Shown here one piece after another: positions 40,051 through 48,004 of a stretch of 64,000 nt of DNA (positions are counted from its first letter, which is position 1; each line of letters starts with the position of its first letter). Origin of the DNA: Butyrivibrio sp. VCD2006 (GTDB lineage: Bacteria > Bacillota > Clostridia > Lachnospirales > Lachnospiraceae); NCBI RefSeq assembly GCF_000423925.1, contig NZ_AUIX01000027.1:19472-83471 (forward strand). Direction: 5' to 3'. The position numbers and the translations under genes are program-made. A model generated the notes under the pieces. It saw only the letters and a program-made list of their open reading frames with translations, was not told the DNA's origin and made no database searches.

Positions 40051-40491
40051 ATGGTATATAGAAAAAAGAATTTCTTTTTGGGGCAGCTTGATAATATTGA
40101 GTTTGTCGTTGTTCTAACCAGGTACCAGAATAAATGGGTATTTTGCTGGCATAAGAAAAGGAAAAGCTACGAGAATCCGGGAGGCCATGTAGAGCAGGGA
40201 GAAACAGCGATGCAGGCAGCAAGACGCGAGCTGTATGAAGAAACCGGAATTACCGACTGCGAGATCATCCCGCTCTGGGATTATGAGCAGCCTTGGGATG
40301 ATGAAATCCATAGGAATAATGGACGTTTTTATCTTGCTATCGTGAATTCTCTTGGTGAACTTCCCGAGAGCGAAATGGAAAAGATTGAGCTTTTTGACGA
40401 AGTACCCGAGAACTTCACTTATGACAGAGAAGATGCTTTAAGCGATTTTGAGATGGCTTCAAATATGCTAAAGGCATGGGAAAGGAAATAA
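40051..40491 (+). CDS. Nudix hydrolase
   Basis: This 146-residue protein has a complete Nudix box: Gly45, five residues, Glu51, seven residues, Arg59-Glu60-Leu, Glu63-Glu64, Gly66 (GGHVEQGETAMQAARRELYE and onward). It should hydrolyse a nucleoside diphosphate linked to another group. The run WVFCWHKKRKSYENPGGHVE is typical of small MutT-like members. The start used is the ATG five bases after GGGGAGA; an earlier in-frame start at 40021 has no site. It follows the RACo-like gene by about 90 bases and may be co-transcribed, without a known functional link. Confidence 0.9.
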   Translation: MVYRKKNFFLGQLDNIEFVVVLTRYQNKWVFCWHKKRKSYENPGGHVEQGETAMQAARRELYEETGITDCEIIPLWDYEQPWDDEIHRNNGRFYLAIVNSLGELPESEMEKIELFDEVPENFTYDREDALSDFEMASNMLKAWERK

Positions 40492-40738
40492 TTATTCCTC
40501 ATAATAGGCCGCAAACCTCGTCCTCAAGAGGTGAATGGATTTTAGTAAATTTTAAATAACGAATACAATTAAATGCTGGAAAGACAGGTAATACAAGGTG
40601 AAATAAATAATTCATTTCAACGCAGAGTTTTTTAATAATAATTTAAGAGATATTTACTTATGAGAATTTGCGGAATTTAGTAAAATGGTTGTGGTAATCT
40701 AGTTAACATAAACCATTTATCTCAGGAGGTAATTATCA
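40492..40738. other. Upstream region of the membrane chemotaxis receptor
   Basis: Mostly AT-rich. It has one small hairpin, ACCTC/GAGGT around 40514-40531, and no clear consensus promoter, terminator or gene. Confidence 0.4.
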
Positions 40739-42274
40739 ATGAATAAAAAATCTGCTTTTGAAGTATACCTGTCTGCGGTTTTTAAATGGGGTATTACTGC
40801 ACTGGTATCGGCCTGTATGTTTGCTACAGCAATGTTCATAGTAGAAAAGACAATTGGCTTTTATCAGGTTATCCCTTGGATCGCAGTAATAATTTTCGGT
40901 ATCATGGATGTGTGTTTCTTTATTACAGGAATGCTGATTCTTAAGTCTTCATTTGATGAAGATGGATATTTAAAAGATGGAAAACTTCAAATAGGAAAGA
41001 TTTTCTGCTCAGTTGTTCTTATCCTTCAGTGGAACTACATTATTTACATGGTTCCGACCAGAACATTCTGGGGATTTTTATGTTTCTTCCTGATACTTAT
41101 CGGATTCTTTATGGATATTAAGCTACTGTCCGTTACCGGCAGTATTTGTATTGTTTCTATGTTTATTGCATGGTTTGTCAGAGGCACAGCTCTTTTGCCA
41201 GTAAAAGACGAACTCTTTATTACAGATGTAATCATGTGTGTTGTAGGCCTTGTGCTTTCGTTAGCCGGCCTTGTAATGTTCTTATTCTTTGTTTCACACT
41301 TTTTGATTACTGCCAAAAAGGATGAGCTTGAAGAGAACAACAGGCGTGTTACAGGTGTTATGGATGCTGTTCGTTCAATATCTTCCAAGATGGTAACTGC
41401 AGGAACAACTCTTTTGGATATCTCATCAAGTGAGAGCGCTTCAGCAGAAGAGCTATCAGCAACAAGTGATGAGCTTGTTAAAAACAGTAATATTCTTGGT
41501 AATAAAGCAGATGAGAGTATGGCAAACTTGTCAGAGCTTAATGATTGCGCAAGCATTGTAGAAGAAAATGTTGAGACTGTTGAGAAGACATCTGACAACC
41601 TTCTTAAGAAGTCAAAAGAAAATGAGAAATCATTAAATGATCTTCAGGGAATAAATTCTGAAGTTTCTGATTCTATGGCAGTTACAACAGATATTGCAGA
41701 CAGACTTCTAAAGGCAGTAGAAGAAATTGGAACAACGCTTGAACTTATTCAGGGAATTTCGTCATCAACAAGTCTTCTTGCTCTTAATGCTTCAATTGAG
41801 GCCGCAAGAGCGGGTGATGCTGGAAAGGGATTTGCTGTTGTAGCAACTGAAGTTGGTAAGCTTGCAGAAAACACGCAGAGCTCACTTAAGGACGTTGGTG
41901 CAATAATTGAAAGAGTTCAGAAGAACGTAGAAGAGATTACAGGACAGGTTGAGATAAATGCCAATAAGCTTGCTGAACAGAATGAACAGTTTAAGACAGT
42001 ATTTGGCGACATAAGTGAAATGACTACAATGCTGAATGATTCGGTTAATGCAATTGAAGAGATGAATGAGGCACATAAACGCCAGTTAGAAATCATCAAA
42101 AAAACTGTTGAGATTAACCAGAATATCGCAGAGAGTATCAGAAGTGAGAACGAGCAGTTTGTGGCTATCAGTACCATGGCTGGAAATAATGCTACAAATA
42201 CTGAGCATGTTGCACAGCAGGCTAGTGCAATCAATGACATGGTTGATGAGATTAATCGTCTTCTAAATAATTAA
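40739..42274 (+). CDS. Chemotaxis receptor with six membrane helices and no external sensor
   Basis: This 511-residue protein starts with about six closely spaced hydrophobic segments (residues 13-195) with very short loops, then a cytoplasmic coiled coil with the receptor tip [21 protein letters not shown] and [19 protein letters not shown]. There is no Cache, PAS or other recognisable ligand domain and no clear HAMP. Such receptors may sense within the membrane (redox state, proton force, lipophilic compounds) or be driven by a partner. The cytoplasmic tail is short, with no obvious methylation-enzyme-docking pentapeptide. CAGGAGG is the ribosome site. The gene is a single unit ending at a strong terminator. 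Confidence 0.88.
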   Translation: MNKKSAFEVYLSAVFKWGITALVSACMFATAMFIVEKTIGFYQVIPWIAVIIFGIMDVCFFITGMLILKSSFDEDGYLKDGKLQIGKIFCSVVLILQWNYIIYMVPTRTFWGFLCFFLILIGFFMDIKLLSVTGSICIVSMFIAWFVRGTALLPVKDELFITDVIMCVVGLVLSLAGLVMFLFFVSHFLITAKKDELEENNRRVTGVMDAVRSISSKMVTAGTTLLDISSSESASAEELSATSDELVKNSNILGNKADESMANLSELNDCASIVEENVETVEKTSDNLLKKSKENEKSLNDLQGINSEVSDSMAVTTDIADRLLKAVEEIGTTLELIQGISSSTSLLALNASIEAARAGDAGKGFAVVATEVGKLAENTQSSLKDVGAIIERVQKNVEEITGQVEINANKLAEQNEQFKTVFGDISEMTTMLNDSVNAIEEMNEAHKRQLEIIKKTVEINQNIAESIRSENEQFVAISTMAGNNATNTEHVAQQASAINDMVDEINRLLNN

Positions 42275-42290
42275 AAAGATGTGAGTGTCA

Positions 42291-42331
42291 AAAGACTGTG
42301 CCTTCTAAAAAAGAGGGCACAGTCTTTTTTT
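42291..42331 (+). terminator. Terminator after the chemotaxis receptor
   Basis: AAAGACTGTGCC (42291-42302) pairs with GGCACAGTCTTT (42316-42327), followed by a T run. Confidence 0.93.
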
Positions 42332-42340
42332 ATTTAATAC

Positions 42341-42530
42341 GAGGAAATTGCGCCTTAGGGCGATTGTAAAGCAGGAGTCATAACCTGCCGCCGTATTTAC
42401 TCCTGAAGAAGAGTATAGCGGAAAATTCCGCGTTAATTAATGCAGCGCTGTGCCGGAAAAGTCACTGCATGTTTTTACAAATCCGTCCTGACATGGTAAT
42501 ATATATTCGCTGTGTTAGGACTATTTTTAT
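42341..42530 (+). ncRNA. Candidate structured RNA upstream of ychF
   Basis: Six pairable elements follow one another: CGCC/GGCG (42351-42362), GCAGG/CCTGC (42371-42388), TACTC/GAGTA (42398-42415), GCGGAA/TTCCGC (42418-42431), TGCAG/CTGCA (42441-42468, followed by five T), and GTCCTGACA/TGTTAGGAC (42485-42521, then T-rich). No reading frame is present. The density of stems and a terminator-like end at about 42475 suggest a small RNA or a leader; no known family was recognised. Confidence 0.35.
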
Positions 42531-42629
42531 GTCATAATAGATAAATGGTGCCCGGCGTGGTATTCGGTACAATAAGCTGAGATAACAAATGGCTTAAATA
42601 AAGCATTTTTAGAAGGAGATACATAGAAA

Positions 42630-43727
42630 ATGAAACTAGGAATCGTGGGACTTCCGAATGTCGGAAAAAGTACCCTTTTTAATTCACTTACAAACGCAGG
42701 AGCACTTGCTGCAAACTATCCTTTTGCAACAATCGATCCTAATGTGGGAATCGTTGCAGTACCGGATAAGAGACTTAAGCTCCTCGGAGACCTCTACAAT
42801 TCCAAGAAGGTTACACCTGCAACAATCGAGTTCGTTGATATTGCAGGACTTGTTAAAGGTGCATCTAAGGGTGAAGGACTTGGAAACCAGTTCCTTGCTA
42901 ACATTCGTGAGACAGATGCTATTGTACATGTTGTAAGATGCTTCGAGGATCCTAACGTTGTACACGTAGACGGAAGCGTTGATCCTGCCAGAGATATCGA
43001 TACAATCAACCTTGAGCTTGTATTTGCTGATCTTGAAGTGCTTGAGAGAAGAATTGCAAAAACAACCAAGGCTGCAAGAATGGATAAGACAGCAGCTAAG
43101 GAGCTTGAGCTTCTTAATAAGATCAAGGAGGTTCTTGAGTCAGGTAAGATGGCAAGAGAGCTTGAGCTTGACGACGAGGATGAGAAGGCTCTTATGAATA
43201 CATATGATCTTCTCACATGGAAGCCTGTTATTTATGCAGCAAATGTTAAGGATGATGATCTTGCAGATGATGGTGCTTCTAACCAGTATGTTGCAGCTGT
43301 TCGTGAGCTTGCAGCAAAGTCAGGCAGCGAAGTATTTGTTATCAGCGCTCAGATTGAAGCTGAGATTTCCGAGCTTGAAGCTGATGAGAAGGCTGAGTTC
43401 CTTGAGAGCCTTGGTCTTACAGAGTCAGGTCTTGATAAGCTTATCGCAGCAAGCTACAGAACTCTTGGACTTATGAGCTTCCTTACATCAGGTGAGGACG
43501 AGACAAGAGCTTGGACTATTAAAATCGGAACAAAGGCACCTCAGGCAGCAGGTAAAATTCATACAGATTTTGAGCGTGGATTCATCAAAGCTGAAGTAAT
43601 CAATTATGAAGATCTTCTTCGTGAAGGCTCCATTGCAGCCGCAAAAGAAAAGGGCCTTGTCCGCATGGAAGGTAAAGAATATGTCGTTCAGGACGGCGAT
43701 GTAATCTTATTTAGATTCAACGTGTGA
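42630..43727 (+). CDS. ychF: Redox-regulated ATPase YchF (Obg-like)
   Basis: This 365-residue cytoplasmic P-loop protein has [15 protein letters not shown] at the start and [20 protein letters not shown] as the switch region. The nucleotide-specificity loop has no clear NKxD, as expected for YchF, which prefers ATP over GTP. The C-terminal TGS domain includes [20 protein letters not shown] and EVINYEDLL. It associates with ribosomes and affects stress responses in other bacteria. Length is typical. A strong AGAAGGAG lies upstream. Codon use (many CTT, GTT, AAG) suggests high expression. Confidence 0.95.
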   Translation: MKLGIVGLPNVGKSTLFNSLTNAGALAANYPFATIDPNVGIVAVPDKRLKLLGDLYNSKKVTPATIEFVDIAGLVKGASKGEGLGNQFLANIRETDAIVHVVRCFEDPNVVHVDGSVDPARDIDTINLELVFADLEVLERRIAKTTKAARMDKTAAKELELLNKIKEVLESGKMARELELDDEDEKALMNTYDLLTWKPVIYAANVKDDDLADDGASNQYVAAVRELAAKSGSEVFVISAQIEAEISELEADEKAEFLESLGLTESGLDKLIAASYRTLGLMSFLTSGEDETRAWTIKIGTKAPQAAGKIHTDFERGFIKAEVINYEDLLREGSIAAAKEKGLVRMEGKEYVVQDGDVILFRFNV

Positions 43728-43757
43728 TCCGATAAAGCATCAAAAAAGTAAAAATAT

Positions 43758-43798
43758 GGACACTGATTCGGGTTTACTCGAAAATCAGTGTCCTTTTT
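43758..43798 (+). terminator. Terminator after ychF
   Basis: GGACACTGATT (43758-43768) pairs with AATCAGTGTCC (43783-43793), followed by five T. Confidence 0.9.
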
Positions 43799-43866
43799 CA
43801 TTATATATGAAGTGCGTACTGCGGTAATCAGGAACAGCAAGGCATTATTGAGCCTGCAACTCGCGT

Positions 43867-44583
43867 TTATTTAAGTAAATCCAGGAATTCTCTTAGCCTG
43901 TTTTCTGTAACATGCTGCATCACAACGATGTGTGATAAATCACCGCCAAGCCGCTCATCGTAATCGGGTGCGAGATTGTACATTTTTGCAATTTCTTCTG
44001 ATGGGCGTTTGAAATATACTGTATTTGACATAGGCTCAAGCCACGCAGGCCAGCCTATTTTATCAAATTCGCTTTTAAGCCATTCTGCGCGATCAAGAAT
44101 TTGGGTTGCCTGAGCTGCAAAATCTTCCTTTGTTGTATGATTGATGATCCACCAGAGTTTTATGGGCGATGTTGCTGAACGCGAGCAGTTTATCATGGGC
44201 ATGGTGGCATTTAAGTAAGACACAGAATATGGATTCTGATTATCCCTTACAGTTCTGGTTGTGATGAAAAGTCCCGAAGGCTCATCCATTCCGAAAAACT
44301 TATGGCCACTGATAGCTATAGAGTCATAGGGCTGAATGTTGCGGTTCAAAACATCCTTATATTTTGTATGAGGAAGGTAACCACCGAAAAGCGCTGCATC
44401 AATATGTCTGTATACTTCCATCTGAGGATATTTAGCAAGCACAGCATTCAGCTTTTCCTGATCGTCGATACCACCTTTGAAAGTGGTTCCCATGGCATAA
44501 ACAACAAGCGCCGGTTTGCCGGGAACTAACGCTTTTTCAAATTCTTCGGGAAGTCTAAAAATCAAATAAATAGAGATGTGCAT
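43867..44583 (-). pseudogene. 5'-truncated PLP-dependent histidine/aromatic decarboxylase remnant
   Basis: This frame of 238 codons matches the C-terminal two-thirds of group II PLP decarboxylases of the histidine decarboxylase type: YAMGTTFKGGIDD, HIDAALFGGY, and the cofactor lysine (Lys95 here) in SIAISGHKFFG. Intact enzymes are about 380 residues with this lysine near position 230, so about 140 N-terminal residues are missing. The first ten residues (MHISIYLIFR) do not fit the family, and no plausible ribosome site precedes the ATG. The missing part is not found upstream in other frames. It is most likely a dead fragment left by a deletion, though a split gene cannot be excluded. Confidence 0.75.
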
Positions 44584-44882
44584 TGCTTAAGGAAAGTTAT
44601 CGTTGAGCTAAAGAAAACTATGCAGTGGCAGAAATAATTCGTAATGAAAAGTATAACTTGCAATTTGGGATTCAGATTTTGGAGTGCTCTGATTTTTAAC
44701 ATATTTTATGACTTGACTTTTTACAAGATCAAGTTATAATCATTTCTTGTCGTCTATCAGACGAGCGGTATGCGTTCAGCATGCTATTTTCACACAATAC
44801 TTTATGAATAATGCACCTGAGTATGTTGTGGTGGGGAAGTCATATTCGGTCCATTATTGCTATGTTTTTCAGGAGGAATATG
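44584..44882. other. Intergenic region between decarboxylase remnant and unknown gene
   Basis: It holds a near-consensus plus-strand promoter, described separately, and a small perfect hairpin TCGTCT-ATC-AGACGA (44750-44764) in the resulting leader. No lost N-terminal part of the decarboxylase was found here. Confidence 0.5.
44713..44740 (+). promoter_or_regulatory. Promoter of the unknown nuclease-like gene
   Basis: TTGACT (44713-44718) and TATAAT (44735-44740) are 16 bases apart. An inverted repeat ACTTGA (44711-44716) and TCAAGT (44729-44734) brackets the spacer and could be an operator. Confidence 0.65.
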
Positions 44883-45692
44883 ATGCAGAAAACATTGGAA
44901 AAAACAGATTTTTTTGAGCAAATCGTGGAAAGAGAAAGGTTTCTCTCAAGTGAAATAATAAAAAGAAAAAAGCGGATTTGTAAGGCGCCGGAAGGAGATC
45001 TTAAAATTATTTCCAAAGGTGCTAGAAAGCAGTACTACAGAAGATTAAAGGGTGAGACAAACGGTACATATATCCATAAAAGCGACATTGGACTAATCAG
45101 ATCTCTGGCACAAAAACGATATGATATGAAATTTGTGGCCGCAGCTGAAGCGGAACTTAAGCCTATCAGAAGCTTTTTGAAAAAATATAATTCTAAGACA
45201 AGAGAGGTTTCTGCCGGTTTTACAATAGATATAAAGGATAAGCTTGATTTGGCAGAGATGACGGATGAGGAGTTTTCTGAATCATGGCAGAAAATGGCAT
45301 TTGTGCCAAAGCCAATAAAGGAGGGCGTTCCTTTTCATATAACAATGAGAGGTGAGCGTGTCAGATCCAAATCAGAAGAGCTGATTGCAAATGCTCTATT
45401 TTCAAAGAAAATCCCATATAGATACGAATGTCCTGTGATGATTTATACCGGAGAACTTCGATATCCCGATTTTACAATTCTTAATCCCAAAACCCGCAGA
45501 GTGGTTTTTCTTGAGCATCTGGGCAAGGTAGATGATCCCCAATACGTTTCAAAAAATTTAAAAAAGCTGAGAGATTATGAGGAGTCCGGGATATTTCTTG
45601 GAGAAGAGCTGCTTGTGACTGCTGAGACGGAGGAAATCCCATTGAATTCCAAGATTATTGAGAAATTTATAGCCAAGCATTTTGGAAGATGA
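44883..45692 (+). CDS. Unknown protein with PD-(D/E)XK-nuclease-like C-terminal region
   Basis: I do not recognise a named family in this 269-residue protein. The N-terminal half is highly basic and helical (IIKRKKRICKAP, GARKQYYRRL). The C-terminal half has the order RSKSEELIANALFSKKIPY, then ELRYPDFTIL, then VVFLEHLGK. This Glu...PDF...(hydrophobic)E-x-x-K-like spacing is that of the PD-(D/E)XK nuclease fold, although the last motif is EHLGK rather than the classic ExK. The start is the ATG six bases after AGGAGG (44871-44876); the preceding ATG is three bases from it. It has its own promoter. Involvement in DNA processing or defence is possible but not supported by neighbours. Confidence 0.65.
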   Translation: MQKTLEKTDFFEQIVERERFLSSEIIKRKKRICKAPEGDLKIISKGARKQYYRRLKGETNGTYIHKSDIGLIRSLAQKRYDMKFVAAAEAELKPIRSFLKKYNSKTREVSAGFTIDIKDKLDLAEMTDEEFSESWQKMAFVPKPIKEGVPFHITMRGERVRSKSEELIANALFSKKIPYRYECPVMIYTGELRYPDFTILNPKTRRVVFLEHLGKVDDPQYVSKNLKKLRDYEESGIFLGEELLVTAETEEIPLNSKIIEKFIAKHFGR

Positions 45693-45720
45693 TTAGGGCC
45701 AAAACATCCAGCACTCACTA

Positions 45721-45868
45721 AGCCCACCCCAACTCACACTAATCAGTCATATCTAACATAATTTAAAGCAAATTAGATTTTATAAAAAATTCCCAATTAC
45801 CCCAAAAAACATCCCAAACACCATATACACCAATCGAAAACCATATCAACACAATATCTTGTATGGGT
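45721..45868 (+). other. C-rich, G-poor stretch after the unknown gene
   Basis: The plus strand has only about five G in 45721-45860, with many CCCA/ACAC runs and no reading frame. Such unstructured C-rich, G-poor RNA is what Rho factor binds. It may serve to end transcription, or it may only be unusual spacer DNA. Confidence 0.35.
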
Positions 45869-45901
45869 GAGCCTCCCACCGCATAATGGGAGGCTTTTTT
45901 G
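45869..45901 (+). terminator. Intrinsic terminator upstream of mraZ
   Basis: AGCCTCCCA (45870-45878) pairs with TGGGAGGCT (45887-45895), followed by seven T. Confidence 0.93.
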
Positions 45902-45936
45902 CGCCTAAATCCAGTCAATCAGCCCCTTTGGAGAGG

Positions 45937-45965
45937 TTGTTAAATTCAAAAAAATGGTATATTAT
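45937..45965 (+). promoter_or_regulatory. Promoter of the mraZ division cluster
   Basis: TTGTTA (45937-45942) and TATTAT (45960-45965) are 17 bases apart. The predicted transcription start is near 45972, at the first MraZ-box repeat. Confidence 0.6.
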
Positions 45966-45970
45966 ACATG

Positions 45971-46007
45971 TAGGTGGAGAAAAGTGTCACAAAGTGGTGA
46001 AATGTGG
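45971..46007 (+). promoter_or_regulatory. MraZ box: four repeats at 10-base spacing
   Basis: TAGGTGG (45971-45977), AAAGTGT (45981-45987), AAAGTGG (45991-45997) and AATGTGG (46001-46007) recur every 10 bases, one helical turn. Known MraZ operators are heptamers like AAAGTG(T/G) separated by three bases, upstream of mraZ itself. The repeats cover the transcription start and leader, so binding should repress the cluster. Confidence 0.8.
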
Positions 46008-46016
46008 TAGATAATA

Positions 46017-46457
46017 ATGGGAAAGGCGTACAAAGGCGAATACAGCCATTCAATCGATGCAAAAGGACGACTGATCATCCCGGCCAAGTTTCGCGATCTG
46101 CTAGGAGAACAGTTCGTTGTTACAAAAGGCTTTGATGGATGTCTTTTTGCGTTTGATCAGGAAGGATGGGATGCCTTTGAGGAGAAGCTTAAAGCCCTCC
46201 CCATGGATATTAAGGATGCCAGAATGATTGCCAGATTCTTCATGGCAGGTGCCGACGATGTAGAGCTTGATAAGCAGGGAAGAATTCTTCTTAAAGCGAA
46301 TTGGCTCACGCATGCAGCAATTGATAAGGAAGCAGTTGTGGCAGGTGTCGGAAACCGCGTTGAAATCTGGAGTAAGGAGAAGTGGGAAGATGCTTCCACT
46401 TTTGATGATATTGATAGCATCGCGGCAAAAATGAGTGAGTATGGTTTGAGCATCTAA
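46017..46457 (+). CDS. mraZ: Transcriptional regulator MraZ
   Basis: This 146-residue protein has two copies of the MraZ/AbrB-like fold, each with the DxKGR-type signature: SIDAKGRLIIPAKFRD near the start and ELDKQGRILLKANW in the second half. MraZ forms a ring-like oligomer that binds tandem repeats upstream of its own gene and controls the division and wall cluster. The repeats at 45971-46007 are an excellent match in position and spacing. The ribosome site is weak (GGTAG) and overlaps the last box. It heads the series mraZ-rsmH-ftsL-pbp-murD-ftsW-divIB-ftsZ. Confidence 0.95.
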   Translation: MGKAYKGEYSHSIDAKGRLIIPAKFRDLLGEQFVVTKGFDGCLFAFDQEGWDAFEEKLKALPMDIKDARMIARFFMAGADDVELDKQGRILLKANWLTHAAIDKEAVVAGVGNRVEIWSKEKWEDASTFDDIDSIAAKMSEYGLSI

Positions 46458-46574
46458 ATCGTGCGTTCACAAAATTTTTAAGCCTGACCGCATGCAAGCA
46501 GAAACAAGCATTTCAAAACTGTTTAAGGCAGACTCCTGGCACGTAACGTTCTGATACAAAAGAAAGTGAGCAGT

Positions 46575-47519
46575 ATGGAATTCAAACATTACTCAGTGCT
46601 TCTTAATGAAGTCATAGAAAATCTGAATATTAATCCAGATGGTATCTATGTGGATGGAACACTGGGCGGTGCCGGTCATTCAAGCCATATTGCCGAGAAG
46701 CTTTCCGATAAAGGAAGACTTATCGGAATCGATCAGGATGAAGATGCCATAAAAGCAGCTTCTGAACGACTTAAGCCCTTTGGGGATAAGATAACGATCA
46801 TCAGAGATAACTATGAGAATGCAATAAGCAGAATAAGAGAACTCGGAATAGAAAAAGTGGATGGAATTCTTCTTGATCTTGGAGTTTCATCGTTTCAGCT
46901 GGATAACGAAGAGAGAGGCTTTACCTACAGATTTGACACTCCTCTTGATATGAGAATGGATCAGAGACAGGAACTTACTGCTGCAGATATAGTCAATGAT
47001 TTCTCGGAGATGGAGATATTCCATATTATTAAGAATTACGGCGAAGATAAATTTGCTAAAAATATAGCAAAGCATATTGTAGCAAGAAGAAGTGAGAAAA
47101 GGATTGAAACAACCTTTGAGCTCAACGACATCATCAAGGCTGCGATTCCTGCAAGAATGAGAGAGAAGGGCGGACATCCTTCGAAAAGAACCTACCAGGC
47201 ACTTAGGATTGCCTGCAACAGAGAGCTTGATGTCCTTGAAAACTCGCTCGATGGAATGATAGATTTTCTCGCTCCGGGTGGAAGGATATGTGTCATCACC
47301 TTCCATTCCTTGGAGGACAGAATAGTAAAAAATAACTTTAGAAAGAATGAAAATCCCTGCACCTGCCCGCCTGAGATTCCAATCTGCGTGTGCGGCAAGA
47401 AGTCCAAGGGAAAAGTGATAACAAGAAAACCGATATTGCCTTCAGAAGAAGAGCTTTCGGAAAACTCAAGAAGCGCCAGTGCAAAGCTGAGAGTTTTTGA
47501 AAGAAGAGAAGAAAAGTAG
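46575..47519 (+). CDS. rsmH: 16S rRNA (cytosine(1402)-N4)-methyltransferase RsmH
   Basis: This 314-residue enzyme has the MraW/RsmH features: the AdoMet loop [13 protein letters not shown], the acidic GIDQDEDAI, the [14 protein letters not shown] strand, [15 protein letters not shown] in the middle, and [14 protein letters not shown] near the end. It methylates C1402 of 16S rRNA. Four cysteines near the C-terminus ([13 protein letters not shown]) are usual. An in-frame GTG nine bases upstream is a possible alternative start; the ATG has the better ribosome site. The 117-base gap after mraZ has no gene. Confidence 0.95.
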   Translation: MEFKHYSVLLNEVIENLNINPDGIYVDGTLGGAGHSSHIAEKLSDKGRLIGIDQDEDAIKAASERLKPFGDKITIIRDNYENAISRIRELGIEKVDGILLDLGVSSFQLDNEERGFTYRFDTPLDMRMDQRQELTAADIVNDFSEMEIFHIIKNYGEDKFAKNIAKHIVARRSEKRIETTFELNDIIKAAIPARMREKGGHPSKRTYQALRIACNRELDVLENSLDGMIDFLAPGGRICVITFHSLEDRIVKNNFRKNENPCTCPPEIPICVCGKKSKGKVITRKPILPSEEELSENSRSASAKLRVFERREEK

Positions 47520-47552
47520 CAATGGGTATTTTTAGTGTTTGAGGAATAGGTT

Positions 47553-47999
47553 ATGGAAAAGAGATATGTTTACGGTAATACCGCAAGAAAATTAAATAAC
47601 CCCGGGAGACAGACGAGAAGTGAAATGCCTCTCCACGAGCTCAAACGCACACAGGCTGACAGACGCGCTCACCGCATGAGCTTTGGATATTTGTTATTTT
47701 TGTCACTTGCAGTTTTGGCTACAGGTATTATACTAACTTGGTATATTACTCTTCAGTCAGATATCACTTCAAGTGTTAAGGAAGTTTCTAATTTGGAAGC
47801 ACAGCTTAACACTCTCAGGCAGGACAATGACGAAGCGTATAACAAGGCTGTAAGCAGTCTTGATTTGGAGGAGATTAAGCGTATTGCGATAGGGGAGTAC
47901 GGTATGACCTATGCAACAGATGGTCAGATCGTGTCATATTCCGGCGGTAGCGGAAACGATTATGTGAGACAGGTGGCTCCCATACCGGATGGAAACTAA
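47553..47999 (+). CDS. ftsL: FtsL-like cell division protein
   Basis: This small bitopic protein of 148 residues has a basic cytoplasmic N-terminus (about 1-42), one membrane helix (FGYLLFLSLAVLATGIILTW, 44-63) and an extracellular coiled coil (VKEVSNLEAQLNTLRQDNDE). The topology, size and place between rsmH and a class B penicillin-binding protein are those of FtsL, which holds the FtsQLB complex at the septum. Sequence identity in FtsL is low in general, so the call rests on topology and order. A short Gly/Ser-rich end follows the coiled coil. GAGGAATAGG precedes the ATG. Confidence 0.82.
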   Translation: MEKRYVYGNTARKLNNPGRQTRSEMPLHELKRTQADRRAHRMSFGYLLFLSLAVLATGIILTWYITLQSDITSSVKEVSNLEAQLNTLRQDNDEAYNKAVSSLDLEEIKRIAIGEYGMTYATDGQIVSYSGGSGNDYVRQVAPIPDGN

Positions 48000-48004
48000 A
48001 TGCT

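Noticed and set aside
40501..40560. GEMM-like GGCCGCAAACC...GGTGA segment upstream of the second chemotaxis receptor
   Set aside because: No GAAA loop, no second half and no terminator; similarity is too short.
42341..42480. Cobalamin riboswitch or tRNA-like element before ychF
   Set aside because: AGGAGTCATAACCTGCC and GTCACTG resemble pieces of a B12 leader but are in the wrong order and context, and the hairpin loops do not fit tRNA arms.
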